Of a DNA stretch of 64,000 nt, positions 17,039 to 26,246 are shown in pieces; the first letter of the stretch is position 1; every line of letters begins with the position of its first letter. The DNA is taken from the NCBI GenBank assembly GCA_040216635.1, contig JAVJOU010000016.1, positions 62,001 through 126,000 of the forward strand, written 5' to 3'. The notes beneath the pieces were generated by a model, which was given only the letters and a program-made list of their open reading frames with translations, had not been told where the DNA came from and searched no databases. The stretch comes from UBA1479 sp040216635. GTDB lineage: Bacteria; Pseudomonadota; Alphaproteobacteria; Rhodospirillales; Casp-alpha2. Position numbers and translations under genes: made by a program.

Positions 17039-19027
17039 TCAGATGCCGAAGGCGGGGCGTTTGGTATTACTGCGCTTCAGGTTGCGATAACGGGACAGGG
17101 TCCACAGCGGAAAATACGCGCTGTAGCCGTGATAGGTCAGATAAAACACCTTGGGGAAACCGACCGCATTGAACATGCTTTCTTCCCATTTCCCGCCTTC
17201 CCTGGGGTGGTTCAACAGGTAGTCCACGCCGCCTTCAACTTCCGAACTGTCCAATTCGCCTGCCGCCATCAGGCCCATCAGGGCCCAGGCGGTCTGTGAC
17301 GGCGTGCTTTCCTTGGCCAGGCCCTTTTTATCGTCCCAATAGGTCGCGCAGTCCTCACCCCAGCCGCCGTCGGCCATCTGACGGCTTTTCAGCCAGTCAA
17401 CGGCACGGCGGATATACGGCTGCGTCATATCCTCTCCGACCGCGTTAAGCGCGCATAGAACCGACCAGGTGCCGTAAATGTAATTGGTGCCCCAGCGTCC
17501 GAACCAGGAACCGTCGTCTTCCTGTTCATCCTTGAGGAACTGAATGGCGCGGGCCACCACGGCGTCATCGCGGCCATATTCCAACTGCGCCAGCATGCCC
17601 AGGCAGCGCGCACTGACATCCGAAGTCGGCGGATCCAACAAAGCGCCATGATCGGCGAAGGGAATGTGATTCAGGTGATAGGCTTCGTTGTCCGCATCGA
17701 AAGCCCCCCAACCGCCGTTTTCGCTTTGCATGCCGATGATCCATTCGACACCGCGGTCGATGGCATTCTTGTAACGAACCGGGTCCGCGCGATGCAGCGC
17801 CATGACGACGACGGCCGTGTCGTCCACATCCGGGTAATGATCGTTCCAATACTGAAAGGCCCAGCCGCCGGGACGCAGGCCAGGCCGGCGGGCCGCCCAA
17901 TCGCCCTTTACTTCGGTGATCTGCCGATCGACCAGCCATTCGGCGGCCTTGTCGAGAACGATATCCCCCTTCTCGGCACCGCTTTCCTGTAGCGCATGCA
18001 AGGCCAAACCGGTGTCCCACACCGGCGACAAACAGGGCTGGCAATAGGCTTCGTCTTCGCGCTCGATAACCAGTTTTTCGATCGCGTCGCGTGCCGTCAC
18101 GTAGTCAGGATGATCGCGTGGATAGCCCAGCACGTCATATGCCATGACCGCATTGGCCATGGCCGGGAAGATGCCGCCCAAACCGTCCTCGCCGTTCAGC
18201 CGCGTCTTCACGAAATCCATGCACTTGGTGATGGCCTTCTTTTCCAGCCACCCGGGGATCATGGGCTGAACCAGGCGGGCGGCCTTATCGATGGCCAGAA
18301 ACACGTTGCCCAGCACATGACCGGTCGGGTTTTCCAGAAAATCGGTCTGGCGGAACGGATCTTCGGTGAACAGCTCGCGGATGCCGATGCCGCGCGGATT
18401 GCGCGCCTTGGGCCGGGTCGCCGCCAGAACGAACAACGGGATCATCACCGTCCGCGACCAATAGGCGACCTTGTCGATATGAAACGGCGACCAAGACGGC
18501 AGCAGCACGGCTTCGGGCCGGATCACCGGGGCCGCCCGCCAGGGCACCTGCTCGAACAAAGCCAGGGCAATACGTGTGAATACGTTGGAGCGTGCCGCCC
18601 CCCCGCGTGCCAAAACCGCCGCCCGGGCCTTGGCCATATGCGGGGCATCGGGGGCATCGCCGATCATCTTCAACGCGTAGTAGGCCTTGACCGTGGCGCT
18701 CATATTGAATTCGCCGTCGTGGAACAGCGGCCAACCGCCGTGTTCCCCCTGAATGCGGCGCAGGTAAGCCCCCATCTTGGCCTCAATGGCATCCTTGGGT
18801 TCGCCAAGGTAGTGATTCAGAAGGATGTATTCTGCCGGGATGGTGGCGTCGGCTTCCAATTCAAACGCCCAACTGCCGTCGCTGTCCTGCTGGCCCGCCA
18901 ACCAGGATGTCGCTTCCGCGATGGTTTCATCCAGGCCGGGGCTGCCAGCGGCTTCCCCATCGGTCACAGGCATGGTACCGGTGTCGGAATCCGTGCTGTC
19001 ACCCTCTGGCTGGTTGGACATGTCCAT
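17039..19027 (-). CDS. shc: Squalene-hopene cyclase (HpnF/Shc)
   Basis: 662 residues. The acid motif DxDD is residues 400-403 (YPDVDDTAVVVMAL). Several QW repeats are visible, for example QQDSDGSWAFE, QGEHGGWPLF, QSENGGWGAFD, QEDDGSWFGRWGTNYIYGTW and QMADGGWGED. The enzyme cyclises squalene to hopene at the inner membrane face. About 30 N-terminal residues ahead of the first QW motif are acidic and low complexity. The gene follows hpnE after 119 bases that hold palindromes, so it may have some independent control. Confidence 0.97.
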   Translation of the reverse strand: MDMSNQPEGDSTDSDTGTMPVTDGEAAGSPGLDETIAEATSWLAGQQDSDGSWAFELEADATIPAEYILLNHYLGEPKDAIEAKMGAYLRRIQGEHGGWPLFHDGEFNMSATVKAYYALKMIGDAPDAPHMAKARAAVLARGGAARSNVFTRIALALFEQVPWRAAPVIRPEAVLLPSWSPFHIDKVAYWSRTVMIPLFVLAATRPKARNPRGIGIRELFTEDPFRQTDFLENPTGHVLGNVFLAIDKAARLVQPMIPGWLEKKAITKCMDFVKTRLNGEDGLGGIFPAMANAVMAYDVLGYPRDHPDYVTARDAIEKLVIEREDEAYCQPCLSPVWDTGLALHALQESGAEKGDIVLDKAAEWLVDRQITEVKGDWAARRPGLRPGGWAFQYWNDHYPDVDDTAVVVMALHRADPVRYKNAIDRGVEWIIGMQSENGGWGAFDADNEAYHLNHIPFADHGALLDPPTSDVSARCLGMLAQLEYGRDDAVVARAIQFLKDEQEDDGSWFGRWGTNYIYGTWSVLCALNAVGEDMTQPYIRRAVDWLKSRQMADGGWGEDCATYWDDKKGLAKESTPSQTAWALMGLMAAGELDSSEVEGGVDYLLNHPREGGKWEESMFNAVGFPKVFYLTYHGYSAYFPLWTLSRYRNLKRSNTKRPAFGI

Positions 19028-19056
19028 CAGTTCACCGCTGAAACGTTTTTATATCA

Positions 19057-19070
19057 GGCGATTAATCGCC
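19057..19070. promoter_or_regulatory. Perfect 14-base palindrome upstream of squalene-hopene cyclase
   Basis: GGCGATTAATCGCC is a perfect palindrome 30 bases before the shc start. The same 119-base hpnE-shc spacer also holds CTTGTT-acag-AACAAG at 19122-19137 and GCAGGC...GCCTGC at 19085-19108. The palindrome has the look of an operator; no T-run follows it, so a terminator is less likely. Confidence 0.4.
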
Positions 19071-19146
19071 CAGATGTACTCTTCGCAGGCGCAAAATTCA
19101 ATGCCTGCGGCAATCCCCCCTCTTGTTACAGAACAAGGCTGTAAAA

Positions 19147-20412
19147 TCAATACGATGACAGAGACGTGACAGTCAGGTCGGCCGCGTGAAAACCGGACCG
19201 GATCGATCCTTCGATCGTCGCGGGCAGCCCGGTTGCGGTCCAATCCCCCGCCAGAACCAGATTGGACCACTTGGTTTCGGCCCTTGGCCGGCGCCGATCC
19301 TCGGCCGGGGTTTGGGCGATGGTTGCCCGTTTTTCCTTCACGATGCGCCATGCCGGCATGGGTTCGTCGGCCAATCCCAAGGCGGCGCGAACTTCCGGCC
19401 ACAGGCGTTCGGCAATGGCTTCATTGGGCTCTCCGGCCAAATCATCAGCCGCACTGACCGTGACCGATGCCATATCGCCCCGGACAAACACCCATTGCGC
19501 CGTTCCCCCGATAAGCCCGATGACCGGCGCTGCATCCACCGGCGCCGTGGTCAGGCGAAAATGCGCGTTTACGATGGCATGGGTTCCGCGGGGGCCTTCC
19601 AGGCCCGGGATCAGGTCCGCCGCCGCCCAGGCAGGCAGGGCGGACACGACCCGGTCTTCGGCTGTCAGGTCAATCGTGCCTCCGGCGAATTCCAGGCCTT
19701 CAAGGCGCCCGTTTCCGAACACCAGCTTACGCAGCCGATCGTTGAGGCGGACCTCCCCGCCGTGCTCTTCCAGATAGGCCAAAGCAGGTGCGACGAAACT
19801 TTCACTTAAGCCCTCGCGCGCCATCAGAGGACGGCAGGCTCCCCGCCCACGGCCGAAGGTTTCCCTGATCACCGGCCACAGCAGGCGGGCGGAAGCCGTC
19901 TCCATCGGTGTGTTCAGCACACCAATAGCCAAGGGCTCCCAAAACCGTTCATACAACATCCCCGGCCCATCCAGGCAGTCCTGGATGGTCTGATCCGCGC
20001 CCGCGCGGGCCAGGCGCAATGCCCGCAGATATTCACCAAGGGTCGTGCCCGGCACCCTGCCCCGTCCCGACAGAATGGACCAGGGAACGGCGCCTTTATC
20101 CGGGCGAACCGTCCAGACTTCCCCGGACCTTAGATCACGAAACGGAAAGGCCGCGTCTTCGGGCCCGGTCAAGCTGTCTTCCGCGCCGATGGTTTTCAGA
20201 TAATCCCGGATCGCCCAATTGCCCGACAGCATCAGATGATTGCCGTTGTCGATCCGGCAGCCCAGATGATCATCGAAAAAGGACCGGCACCGCCCGCCGG
20301 CATGCCCCGCACTGTCGTGCAGAACCACCGCCCGGCCGGATGTCGCCAAACGGATCGCGGCCGCCAAACCGGCCACCCCGGCCCCGATGACATGAACGCG
20401 TCCCGTTGACAT
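19147..20412 (-). CDS. hpnE: HpnE, hydroxysqualene dehydroxylase
   Basis: 421 residues. An FAD-binding amine-oxidase-like flavoprotein: the N-terminus has the GxGxxG strand (RVHVIGAGVAGLAAAIRLA) followed by GGRCRSF, and the C-terminus has LVLAGDWTATGLPATIEGSIRSG, the usual FAD-closing motif. HpnE reduces hydroxysqualene to squalene, the third step of the HpnCDE route from farnesyl diphosphate. The ATG at 20412 lies 8 bases after the hpnD stop. Longer in-frame starts would run into hpnD and are not supported. Confidence 0.92.
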   Translation of the reverse strand: MSTGRVHVIGAGVAGLAAAIRLATSGRAVVLHDSAGHAGGRCRSFFDDHLGCRIDNGNHLMLSGNWAIRDYLKTIGAEDSLTGPEDAAFPFRDLRSGEVWTVRPDKGAVPWSILSGRGRVPGTTLGEYLRALRLARAGADQTIQDCLDGPGMLYERFWEPLAIGVLNTPMETASARLLWPVIRETFGRGRGACRPLMAREGLSESFVAPALAYLEEHGGEVRLNDRLRKLVFGNGRLEGLEFAGGTIDLTAEDRVVSALPAWAAADLIPGLEGPRGTHAIVNAHFRLTTAPVDAAPVIGLIGGTAQWVFVRGDMASVTVSAADDLAGEPNEAIAERLWPEVRAALGLADEPMPAWRIVKEKRATIAQTPAEDRRRPRAETKWSNLVLAGDWTATGLPATIEGSIRSGFHAADLTVTSLSSY

Positions 20413-20420
20413 CTGCTGGC

Positions 20421-21290
20421 TTACAACAGGCCGTAGCGGACGGCGACCCAAAGCTTTTCCGCCTTGGACAGTCCTGACGGTTCCAGCACCCGCGCCCACC
20501 CCCGCGCCTTCATGCGGCGGAAGATACGCCCATAGGCCTCCATCATCATGGCTGCCGGCTTGACCTTGTCGGCCTCGCATTGGGCCAGCAGGCCCCGGGC
20601 TTCGATGAATTTTTGATCGGCCATGACGCCGATCTCGGCCACGGCGGCCGGCAGGTTCGGATCGGCCAGAACGTCTTCCGGGTTGCCTGCCGTCACGCCG
20701 TGATCGCGCAAAAGATCAGCAGGCAGGTACAGCCGGTCCCGTTCCGCATCTTCTGTCAGGTCGCGCAGGATATTGGTCAATTGCAGGGCAAGGCCAAGAG
20801 ACGCCGACAGGCGGTTTCCCATATCCTGTCCCAGACCGAACACCCCGCAGCACAACCGGCCCACGGCACAGGCAACCCGGTCGCAGTACAGCAAAAGGTC
20901 ATCGCGGGTCTGCAGGCGCAGGGCCTCGGCCGCATCCGTTTCCATGCCGTCGATCACGGCCAGAAAATCCGCTTCGGCCAGGCCGAAATGAGAAACCGGT
21001 TCGGCAAGTGCGATCGCCACCGGGTCTTCCGGACGGCCTGAATAAAGCTTTCTGATTTCGTCGCGCCAGCGGGCAAGCTCGCGCTTTTTCACATCCAACG
21101 GATTGGGTTCGTCCGCGATGTCGTCGACGATACGGCAGAAGGCATAGACCGCAAACATGGCGCGGCGCTTTTCCCCGGGCAGAACCCGCATGGCCCAAAA
21201 AAACGTCGTACCCGAAGCGCGCACGATTTTCGCCACATGCTGGCGGGCACGTGTGACCTCGGCTTCGGAAAGGGCAACCAGATTGTCCAT
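20421..21290 (-). CDS. hpnD: HpnD, presqualene diphosphate synthase
   Basis: 289 residues of the trans-isoprenyl diphosphate (squalene/phytoene synthase) family. The two aspartate-rich motifs are FCRIVDDIADEPN and LTEDAERDRLYLP. HpnD joins two farnesyl diphosphates to presqualene diphosphate. The ATG at 21290 gives the usual family N-terminus; residues encoded further upstream do not fit. It lies 46 bases after hpnB and 8 bases before hpnE. Confidence 0.93.
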   Translation of the reverse strand: MDNLVALSEAEVTRARQHVAKIVRASGTTFFWAMRVLPGEKRRAMFAVYAFCRIVDDIADEPNPLDVKKRELARWRDEIRKLYSGRPEDPVAIALAEPVSHFGLAEADFLAVIDGMETDAAEALRLQTRDDLLLYCDRVACAVGRLCCGVFGLGQDMGNRLSASLGLALQLTNILRDLTEDAERDRLYLPADLLRDHGVTAGNPEDVLADPNLPAAVAEIGVMADQKFIEARGLLAQCEADKVKPAAMMMEAYGRIFRRMKARGWARVLEPSGLSKAEKLWVAVRYGLL

Positions 21291-21336
21291 GGGCGCTATG
21301 GATACACTGCGGGGCCGTGCCAATGCCAGCGCCCTG

Positions 21337-22542
21337 TTACATATCAAAAAACCGGGCGTGTTTATCGTGTTCAGGGGCACCGCTACCCCCGGCATAGGTC
21401 CGGCCTTTCCAACCGCCGCCCCTGCCCTGTCCATGGCGGCGCGCGGAATCGACGGTCATCAGGGTATAAAGCAGCCCCGCCACCGGCAGCATCGGGGCAG
21501 TCCATACAGGCTGACCATACAGCCGCAGGGTCGGGAAATAGGCCAGCGCCATGGCGAGCCAGCCGGCAAGTCCGGCTGCAAGCACATCACCCTGGCCCGT
21601 CACCGTCCCCCAAACCGTTGCCGCCGGCGGAACGAGATACAGCAGGACCATCCCCATAATGGTACCGAGCAGCATCACCGGCGAATGGCCCAGCTGTTCA
21701 TAGGCCGTGCGCGCGACCATCTGCCAGATTTCACCCAGGTTTTCATAGCGCCGCAGGCTGACCGTCTCGCGGCTGAGCCCCAGCCAGATCGAGCCCCGTG
21801 CCTTCAGCAATTCCGCCAGGGCGCAATCGTCGATCAGGCGGTCGCGAATGGCCGCGATCCCCCCGGCACCTTTCAGGGACGACCGCCGCACCAGCATGCA
21901 TCCGCCCGCCGCCGCCGCCGTGCGCTTGACCGGGTTGTTGACCCAGGGAAAGGGAAAGAGCTTTTGAAAGAAGAACACGAAGGCCGGAACGAGAATCTTC
22001 TCCCATCCCGTCTCGCAGTTGAGTTTCACCATCAGCGACACCAGATCGCGGTTTTCCAGAACGGCCTTCTGCACCAGCCGGCGCAGGTTGGCCCGGTCGT
22101 GCGCGATATCCGCATCGGTCAGCAACAGAAACGGCGCATCGGGCCGTGCATCCGCAGCAGCCGACAGTCCTTGCTGTACGGCCCAAAGCTTGCCGGACCA
22201 GCCATCGGCCAGGGGTTTTCCCGATACCAGATGAAACCGCTCGCCCGCCCCGGCGGCATGGGCGGCGGCCCGGGCTTCATCAGCCGTGCCGTCCGTTGAA
22301 TTGTCGTCGACCACGAACAGGTCGATACGGCCGGGATAATCCTGCCCCAGGACAGACGTTACGGTCGGGCCGATGGATCCTGCTTCGTTACGGGCGGGAA
22401 TGATGGCGCAGATATCCGGCCAGCCGCCGGGGGGTGCGTCCTTGGCGGCGGGGCTGAGGTGCTGATCGGCGAACCAGAACCGCCCCCGGAAAAACAACAG
22501 AACGGCCCAGACGGCCAATGCCAGCAAGGCCGCGGCGGTCAT
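21337..22542 (-). CDS. hpnB: HpnB, hopene-associated glycosyltransferase
   Basis: 401 residues, a family 2 glycosyltransferase held in the membrane. One N-terminal helix precedes the catalytic domain, which has ICAIIPARNEAGSIG, FVVDDNSTDGTAD and LLLTDADIAH (DxD). Two or three hydrophobic segments follow at the C-terminus. The family is found with hopanoid genes and probably adds a sugar to a hopanoid polyol; direct proof for this gene is lacking. The start overlaps the hpnC stop as ATGA, giving translational coupling. Confidence 0.9.
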   Translation of the reverse strand: MTAAALLALAVWAVLLFFRGRFWFADQHLSPAAKDAPPGGWPDICAIIPARNEAGSIGPTVTSVLGQDYPGRIDLFVVDDNSTDGTADEARAAAHAAGAGERFHLVSGKPLADGWSGKLWAVQQGLSAAADARPDAPFLLLTDADIAHDRANLRRLVQKAVLENRDLVSLMVKLNCETGWEKILVPAFVFFFQKLFPFPWVNNPVKRTAAAAGGCMLVRRSSLKGAGGIAAIRDRLIDDCALAELLKARGSIWLGLSRETVSLRRYENLGEIWQMVARTAYEQLGHSPVMLLGTIMGMVLLYLVPPAATVWGTVTGQGDVLAAGLAGWLAMALAYFPTLRLYGQPVWTAPMLPVAGLLYTLMTVDSARRHGQGRGGGWKGRTYAGGSGAPEHDKHARFFDM

Positions 22543-23462
22543 CGCCCGTAGCGGCCGGTGAGCACGTCCAGAACACCCTTGGTGCAGCACCAGATATAGC
22601 CGCCCTTGCCCAACGCCACGCGCCCGGCAATCGGGTCTTCGCGGCGCAGCTTGTCCGTCAGCCGCCGGGCGATTTCCCAAATGGCGGCGGCTTCCATGCC
22701 CAGGCGGCGGTTGTGCATGCCGCCGCCGATCGGACGGGCTTCGTCCAACAGGCTTTCCGTCGCATCCAAGCAGCGATCGATCACGCGGCGCAATCCCGGT
22801 GTCGCCGCGTCGCGGTCCAGATCCGCGACCGTCACCCCCTCGGCGTCCATCCAGTCGCCGGGCAGATACACCCGGTCGAGCGTCCGATAATCGTCTTTCA
22901 GGTCCTGAAGATGGTTGATCACCTGCAGGGCGTTGCACAGCGCGTCCGACGGGCCGTAGCCATGGGCCGACCCGCCGTGCAGGTCGATCAGGTAACGCCC
23001 CACGGGGGCCGCCGAACGGATGCAGTAATGCATCAGATCGTCCCAGTCCGCGTAGCGGGTTTTCACCGCGTCCTGCTTGAAGGCGTCGATCAGATCCTGG
23101 CAATGACGCGGCGTGATCGAGGTCTCGTTAAGGCTGTCCCGCATGCGCAGGGCCGTCGCGAAATCCGGATCATCGTCCGACGCATGGCCCAGAAGGGCCG
23201 CTTCGAACCCGGCCAGGCGCGCAACCTTGGTATCCGCATCAAGTGCCCCGTTATCGGCGATGTCGTCGATGGCACGGGCGAACCGGTAGAACCGGGCGAC
23301 ATGGGGGCGCAAACGGGCCGGCAGCAGGAACGAGCCGACGGGGAAATTCTCGTAAGCTGCGTCCTTGCCCGACGGCGTTTCCACCCCGGACACGGCAGCT
23401 TGGTCGGAAGCAGCAGCACCGCCCCCCGGCATCGTTTCAAGCGAATCGACGGGCTGCCCCAT
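22539..23462 (-). CDS. hpnC: HpnC, hydroxysqualene synthase
   Basis: 307 residues of the squalene/phytoene synthase fold. The aspartate motifs are FARAIDDIADNG and NHLQDLKDDYRTLDRVYLP. HpnC turns presqualene diphosphate into hydroxysqualene, which HpnE then reduces. About 30 residues before the fold are low complexity. It is 24 bases downstream of hpnM and overlaps hpnB by four bases. Confidence 0.93.
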   Translation of the reverse strand: MGQPVDSLETMPGGGAAASDQAAVSGVETPSGKDAAYENFPVGSFLLPARLRPHVARFYRFARAIDDIADNGALDADTKVARLAGFEAALLGHASDDDPDFATALRMRDSLNETSITPRHCQDLIDAFKQDAVKTRYADWDDLMHYCIRSAAPVGRYLIDLHGGSAHGYGPSDALCNALQVINHLQDLKDDYRTLDRVYLPGDWMDAEGVTVADLDRDAATPGLRRVIDRCLDATESLLDEARPIGGGMHNRRLGMEAAAIWEIARRLTDKLRREDPIAGRVALGKGGYIWCCTKGVLDVLTGRYGR

Positions 23463-23486
23463 GACCGGTTTGTTCCTTATGAAGGA

Positions 23487-24113
23487 TCAGCCCGCGGGCT
23501 TGGCCATTTCCCGCATTTTTTCCAGCAGGCTGTCGACGGAATTCCCGTTGTTCAGGATAACGGAATTGAATTCCTTCTGCTGGGTCAGCGCCATGGACAG
23601 GCCGTTGACGATGATATCGACGATCTTGAAAATCTTCTGGCCGTCCCGTTCGCCGACACCGACGCGCCAGCTGACCTCGACCGGGTCGCCATTGGGCCGC
23701 TTCAATATCGTATGAACGATGAAATCGTTTTCCTGGCGCTTTTCGGCGCGGCTGATTTCCAGTGATTCGCCCGAATAATCCTTGAACCCGTCCACATAGC
23801 GTTCCAGCAGCATGTTTTCGAACAGGCTCAGATATTCCTCGCGCTGTTCCGCCGTGGCCCGGCGCCAGTGGCGGCCCAGCACCCATTTGCCGATGGATTT
23901 GATGGCGAAGAAATCATGGATCATGGTGCGGAAGCGTTCCTTCCGCACGTCGCGGGCAATGTCCTGCCCGGTCAGCGAATTGATGGCCGAAGACGCCATC
24001 GAATTGACGAAGGCCTTGACCTCGTCGTTCGTGACCTCGGCCTTTGCGGCCGGTGACACGAAGGCCACCAGGAAGGCAAACAAGAGTGCAGTCAATACGT
24101 GACGCCGTCGCAT
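23487..24113 (-). CDS. hpnM: HpnM, hopanoid-associated Ttg2/MlaC-family protein
   Basis: 208 residues with a signal peptide (RRRHVLTALLFAFLVAFVSPAAKAE) and the Ttg2/MlaC domain (FRTMIHDFFAIKSIGKWVLGRHWRRATAEQREEYLSLFENML, VSWRVGVGERDGQKIFKIVDIIVNGLSMALTQ). I chose the second of two nearby ATGs (24113), because the AAGGAG sequence upstream is 9 bases from it but only 3 bases from the ATG at 24119. HpnM is thought to carry lipid in the periplasm, with HpnN. It is the first gene of the hpnM-C-B-D-E-F-G unit, and the third member of this family in the window. Confidence 0.9.
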   Translation of the reverse strand: MRRRHVLTALLFAFLVAFVSPAAKAEVTNDEVKAFVNSMASSAINSLTGQDIARDVRKERFRTMIHDFFAIKSIGKWVLGRHWRRATAEQREEYLSLFENMLLERYVDGFKDYSGESLEISRAEKRQENDFIVHTILKRPNGDPVEVSWRVGVGERDGQKIFKIVDIIVNGLSMALTQQKEFNSVILNNGNSVDSLLEKMREMAKPAG

Positions 24114-24298
24114 GCGCATAGTCTCCTTTAGGCGCGTTGCATACACCGGCCCATGCGGTCAGTTCAAGTGCCGCATGAGATCATTGAAATTTCATCCATT
24201 TGACATTGGACCAATATACATAAATAGATGGAATCACATCCACGCGAGGACCATCCTTGCCCCTCAAGGCGAAGCTGACAGTCTACAGGAACAGGCCC

Positions 24299-24847
24299 GT
24301 GACGGAAAATCGACTTTCGGCCGCCCTCGACGTTTATCTGGATCAAGGCCAAAAACCCTATACCGAGGCCGTCTCGCAGTTGGAACACGCCCTGCAATGT
24401 GCCTGGCTGGCGGAACGCGAATCCGGCGACGGCGATCTGATCACGGCGGCCTTTTTCCACGACATCGGCCATATGATGCAGAAACACGGCCAGGGTGCCG
24501 CCGACCGCGGCATCAACGACAAACACGAGAACATCGCCCGCGGCTGGGCGGCCAAATCCTTCAATTACCGCGTGGTTCAGGCGGTCGGCCTGCATGTCGA
24601 AGCCAAGCGCTATCTATGTGCCACCCGCCCGGAATATTTCGACATGTTGTCGCCGGCTTCGGTCAAATCCCTGGAACTGCAGGGCGGTCCCATGACGCCG
24701 GACGAGGTTGCCGCGTTCGAAGCCCAACCCCATTTTCAGGACGCCGTGAAGGTCCGCGAATGGGACGACCGGGCCAAGGTGGCTAATCTGGAAACGCCCG
24801 GCATCGCACATTTCCGCCCGATGATGGAAGCGGCGCTGAACGCCTGA
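24299..24847 (+). CDS. PhnZ/TmpB-like HD-domain oxygenase
   Basis: 182 residues from the GTG at 24299; a TTG at 24257 would add 14. The mixed-valent di-iron HD oxygenase pattern is clear: a Tyr and Glu in YTEAVSQLEHALQCA, the HD pair in AAFFHDIGH, then HENIARG, VGLHVEAKRYL and the C-terminal ELQGGPM and KVREWDDRAKV. PhnZ and TmpB cleave 1-hydroxyphosphonates to a carboxylic acid and phosphate after a 2-oxoglutarate dioxygenase has added the hydroxyl. No such dioxygenase is adjacent, but a PhyH oxygenase lies 12 kb away in the hopanoid locus. It is divergent from hpnM. Confidence 0.8.
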   Translation: MTENRLSAALDVYLDQGQKPYTEAVSQLEHALQCAWLAERESGDGDLITAAFFHDIGHMMQKHGQGAADRGINDKHENIARGWAAKSFNYRVVQAVGLHVEAKRYLCATRPEYFDMLSPASVKSLELQGGPMTPDEVAAFEAQPHFQDAVKVREWDDRAKVANLETPGIAHFRPMMEAALNA

Positions 24848-24862
24848 AGATACCCTTGAAGA

Positions 24863-26155
24863 TTAAAATCTGTCCGGGCGAAACGGCGTCAGGTCCACGT
24901 TCGGTGTCTCGCCCTTCAACAGCCGTGCGATGATCCGCCCTGTGGCCGGCCCGCAGGTCAGGCCCACGTGCTGATGGCCGAAGGCATGGAACAGCCCCGG
25001 CGCCACGGCCGAGGGGCCCAGCACCGGCATGCTGTCGGGCAAGGTCGGGCGGAAGCCCATCCATTCCTGGGAAATTTCGGTCTTCACCCCGGGCAGCATG
25101 CGCGGCACCAGATCGGCCATGATCTTGGCACGTTTGAAATCGGGCGCGGCGTCCAGCCCCGCCAGTTCGACCGTGCCCGCCAGGCGCAGCCCCGTTTCCA
25201 TGGGCGAGGCATAGAACGCGCGGGATTTCCACCCCACGTGATGGCGCACCTGCACCCCCGGATCGGCCAGGATGGCGTGATAACCGCGTTCGGTGCCTAA
25301 GGGGATTTTCTCGCCCAACATGGCCGCGATCTTGTGGGAAAAAGCCCCCGCGGCCAGAACGATGCGGTCGGCTTCGACCGTACCCGCCGAGGTGGCGATG
25401 GTGAACCCGCCGTCGGCGCGCCGTTCCAGGCCCCGCACTTCGTCCTCGACCAACGTGCCGCCGCGTTTGACGAAGGCTTCGGCCAATACCTTGGTCAGAC
25501 GCCCCGGGTTGGACGTCGTGCCCCCGTTCAACAGGCCGTGGGCCCATTTGAAATCGTGGCTCAGGGCCGGTTCCAGATCGCGCAGGGCGGCGCTGTCCAA
25601 GGCCTCGTACTTGACGCCGTACCCGGCGCGGAAGGCCAAGTCTTTCTCGGATTTATGAAAATCGGCTTCCTTGTCGTAAACCTGCAGCACCCGGTCGCGG
25701 GTCACCAGCTCCGGTGCCCCCGCCTCCGCCGCCAAGTCGGCATAGGCCTCGGCACAGCCCATGGTCAGATGATGCATGGCGTCCGCCGCGCGGCGCTGAT
25801 GGGCGGCACTGGCAAAGCCCAGCATGCGCATCATCCAGGGCAGGATATGCGGCAGCCGCGACCAGCGGATGGTCAGCGGGCCCTTGGGGTCCAACAGGTA
25901 TTTCGGCACGTTACCCAGAACTTCCGGCCCGAACACCGGCACGAAGGACCAGGCCGCGAGTATGCCCGCGTTGCCGTGGGAACAGGCCTCGCCCGGGGGG
26001 ATGCGGTCGATCAGGGTGACCTGGAATCCTTCCTTCGCCGCCGCCAGCGCACAGTTGACGCCGACGATCCCCGCCCCGATCACGCAGACGGTCGTTTCAT
26101 TGGGTGAAGCGGTACGAATTTTTTCGGAGGAGGGTTGAGATATTGTCGTGGTCAT
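24863..26155 (-). CDS. dadA: FAD-dependent D-amino-acid dehydrogenase (DadA-like)
   Basis: 430 residues of the DAO family. The FAD-binding GxGxxG strand is near residue 25 (VCVIGAGIVGVNCALAAA) after a 20-residue extension. SHGNAGILAAWSFVPVFGP, FRPTLPDSMPVLGPS and GHQHVGLTCGPATGRIIARLL are typical of DadA. The enzyme oxidises D-amino acids to 2-oxo acids and passes electrons to the quinone pool. It is divergent from the hydroxyacid dehydrogenase gene with about 90 bases between starts, so both may share a control region. Confidence 0.88.
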   Translation of the reverse strand: MTTTISQPSSEKIRTASPNETTVCVIGAGIVGVNCALAAAKEGFQVTLIDRIPPGEACSHGNAGILAAWSFVPVFGPEVLGNVPKYLLDPKGPLTIRWSRLPHILPWMMRMLGFASAAHQRRAADAMHHLTMGCAEAYADLAAEAGAPELVTRDRVLQVYDKEADFHKSEKDLAFRAGYGVKYEALDSAALRDLEPALSHDFKWAHGLLNGGTTSNPGRLTKVLAEAFVKRGGTLVEDEVRGLERRADGGFTIATSAGTVEADRIVLAAGAFSHKIAAMLGEKIPLGTERGYHAILADPGVQVRHHVGWKSRAFYASPMETGLRLAGTVELAGLDAAPDFKRAKIMADLVPRMLPGVKTEISQEWMGFRPTLPDSMPVLGPSAVAPGLFHAFGHQHVGLTCGPATGRIIARLLKGETPNVDLTPFRPDRF

Positions 26156-26246
26156 GGATGGGGCTCCGGCTTGTCGTTGGGCGACCTTCGTGCCAAATAT
26201 GGCCGGAAAGACCTACCCTGACCATCGAATTCAAGGAACCAAGACC

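Noticed and set aside
17996..19144. 382-codon plus-strand open frame
   Set aside because: Antisense shadow of squalene-hopene cyclase with its QW and DxDD motifs.
24257..24298. TTG at 24257 as the start of the PhnZ-like gene
   Set aside because: It would add 14 residues ahead of the family N-terminus; the GTG at 24299 gives the PhnZ-like length, though the TTG cannot be excluded.
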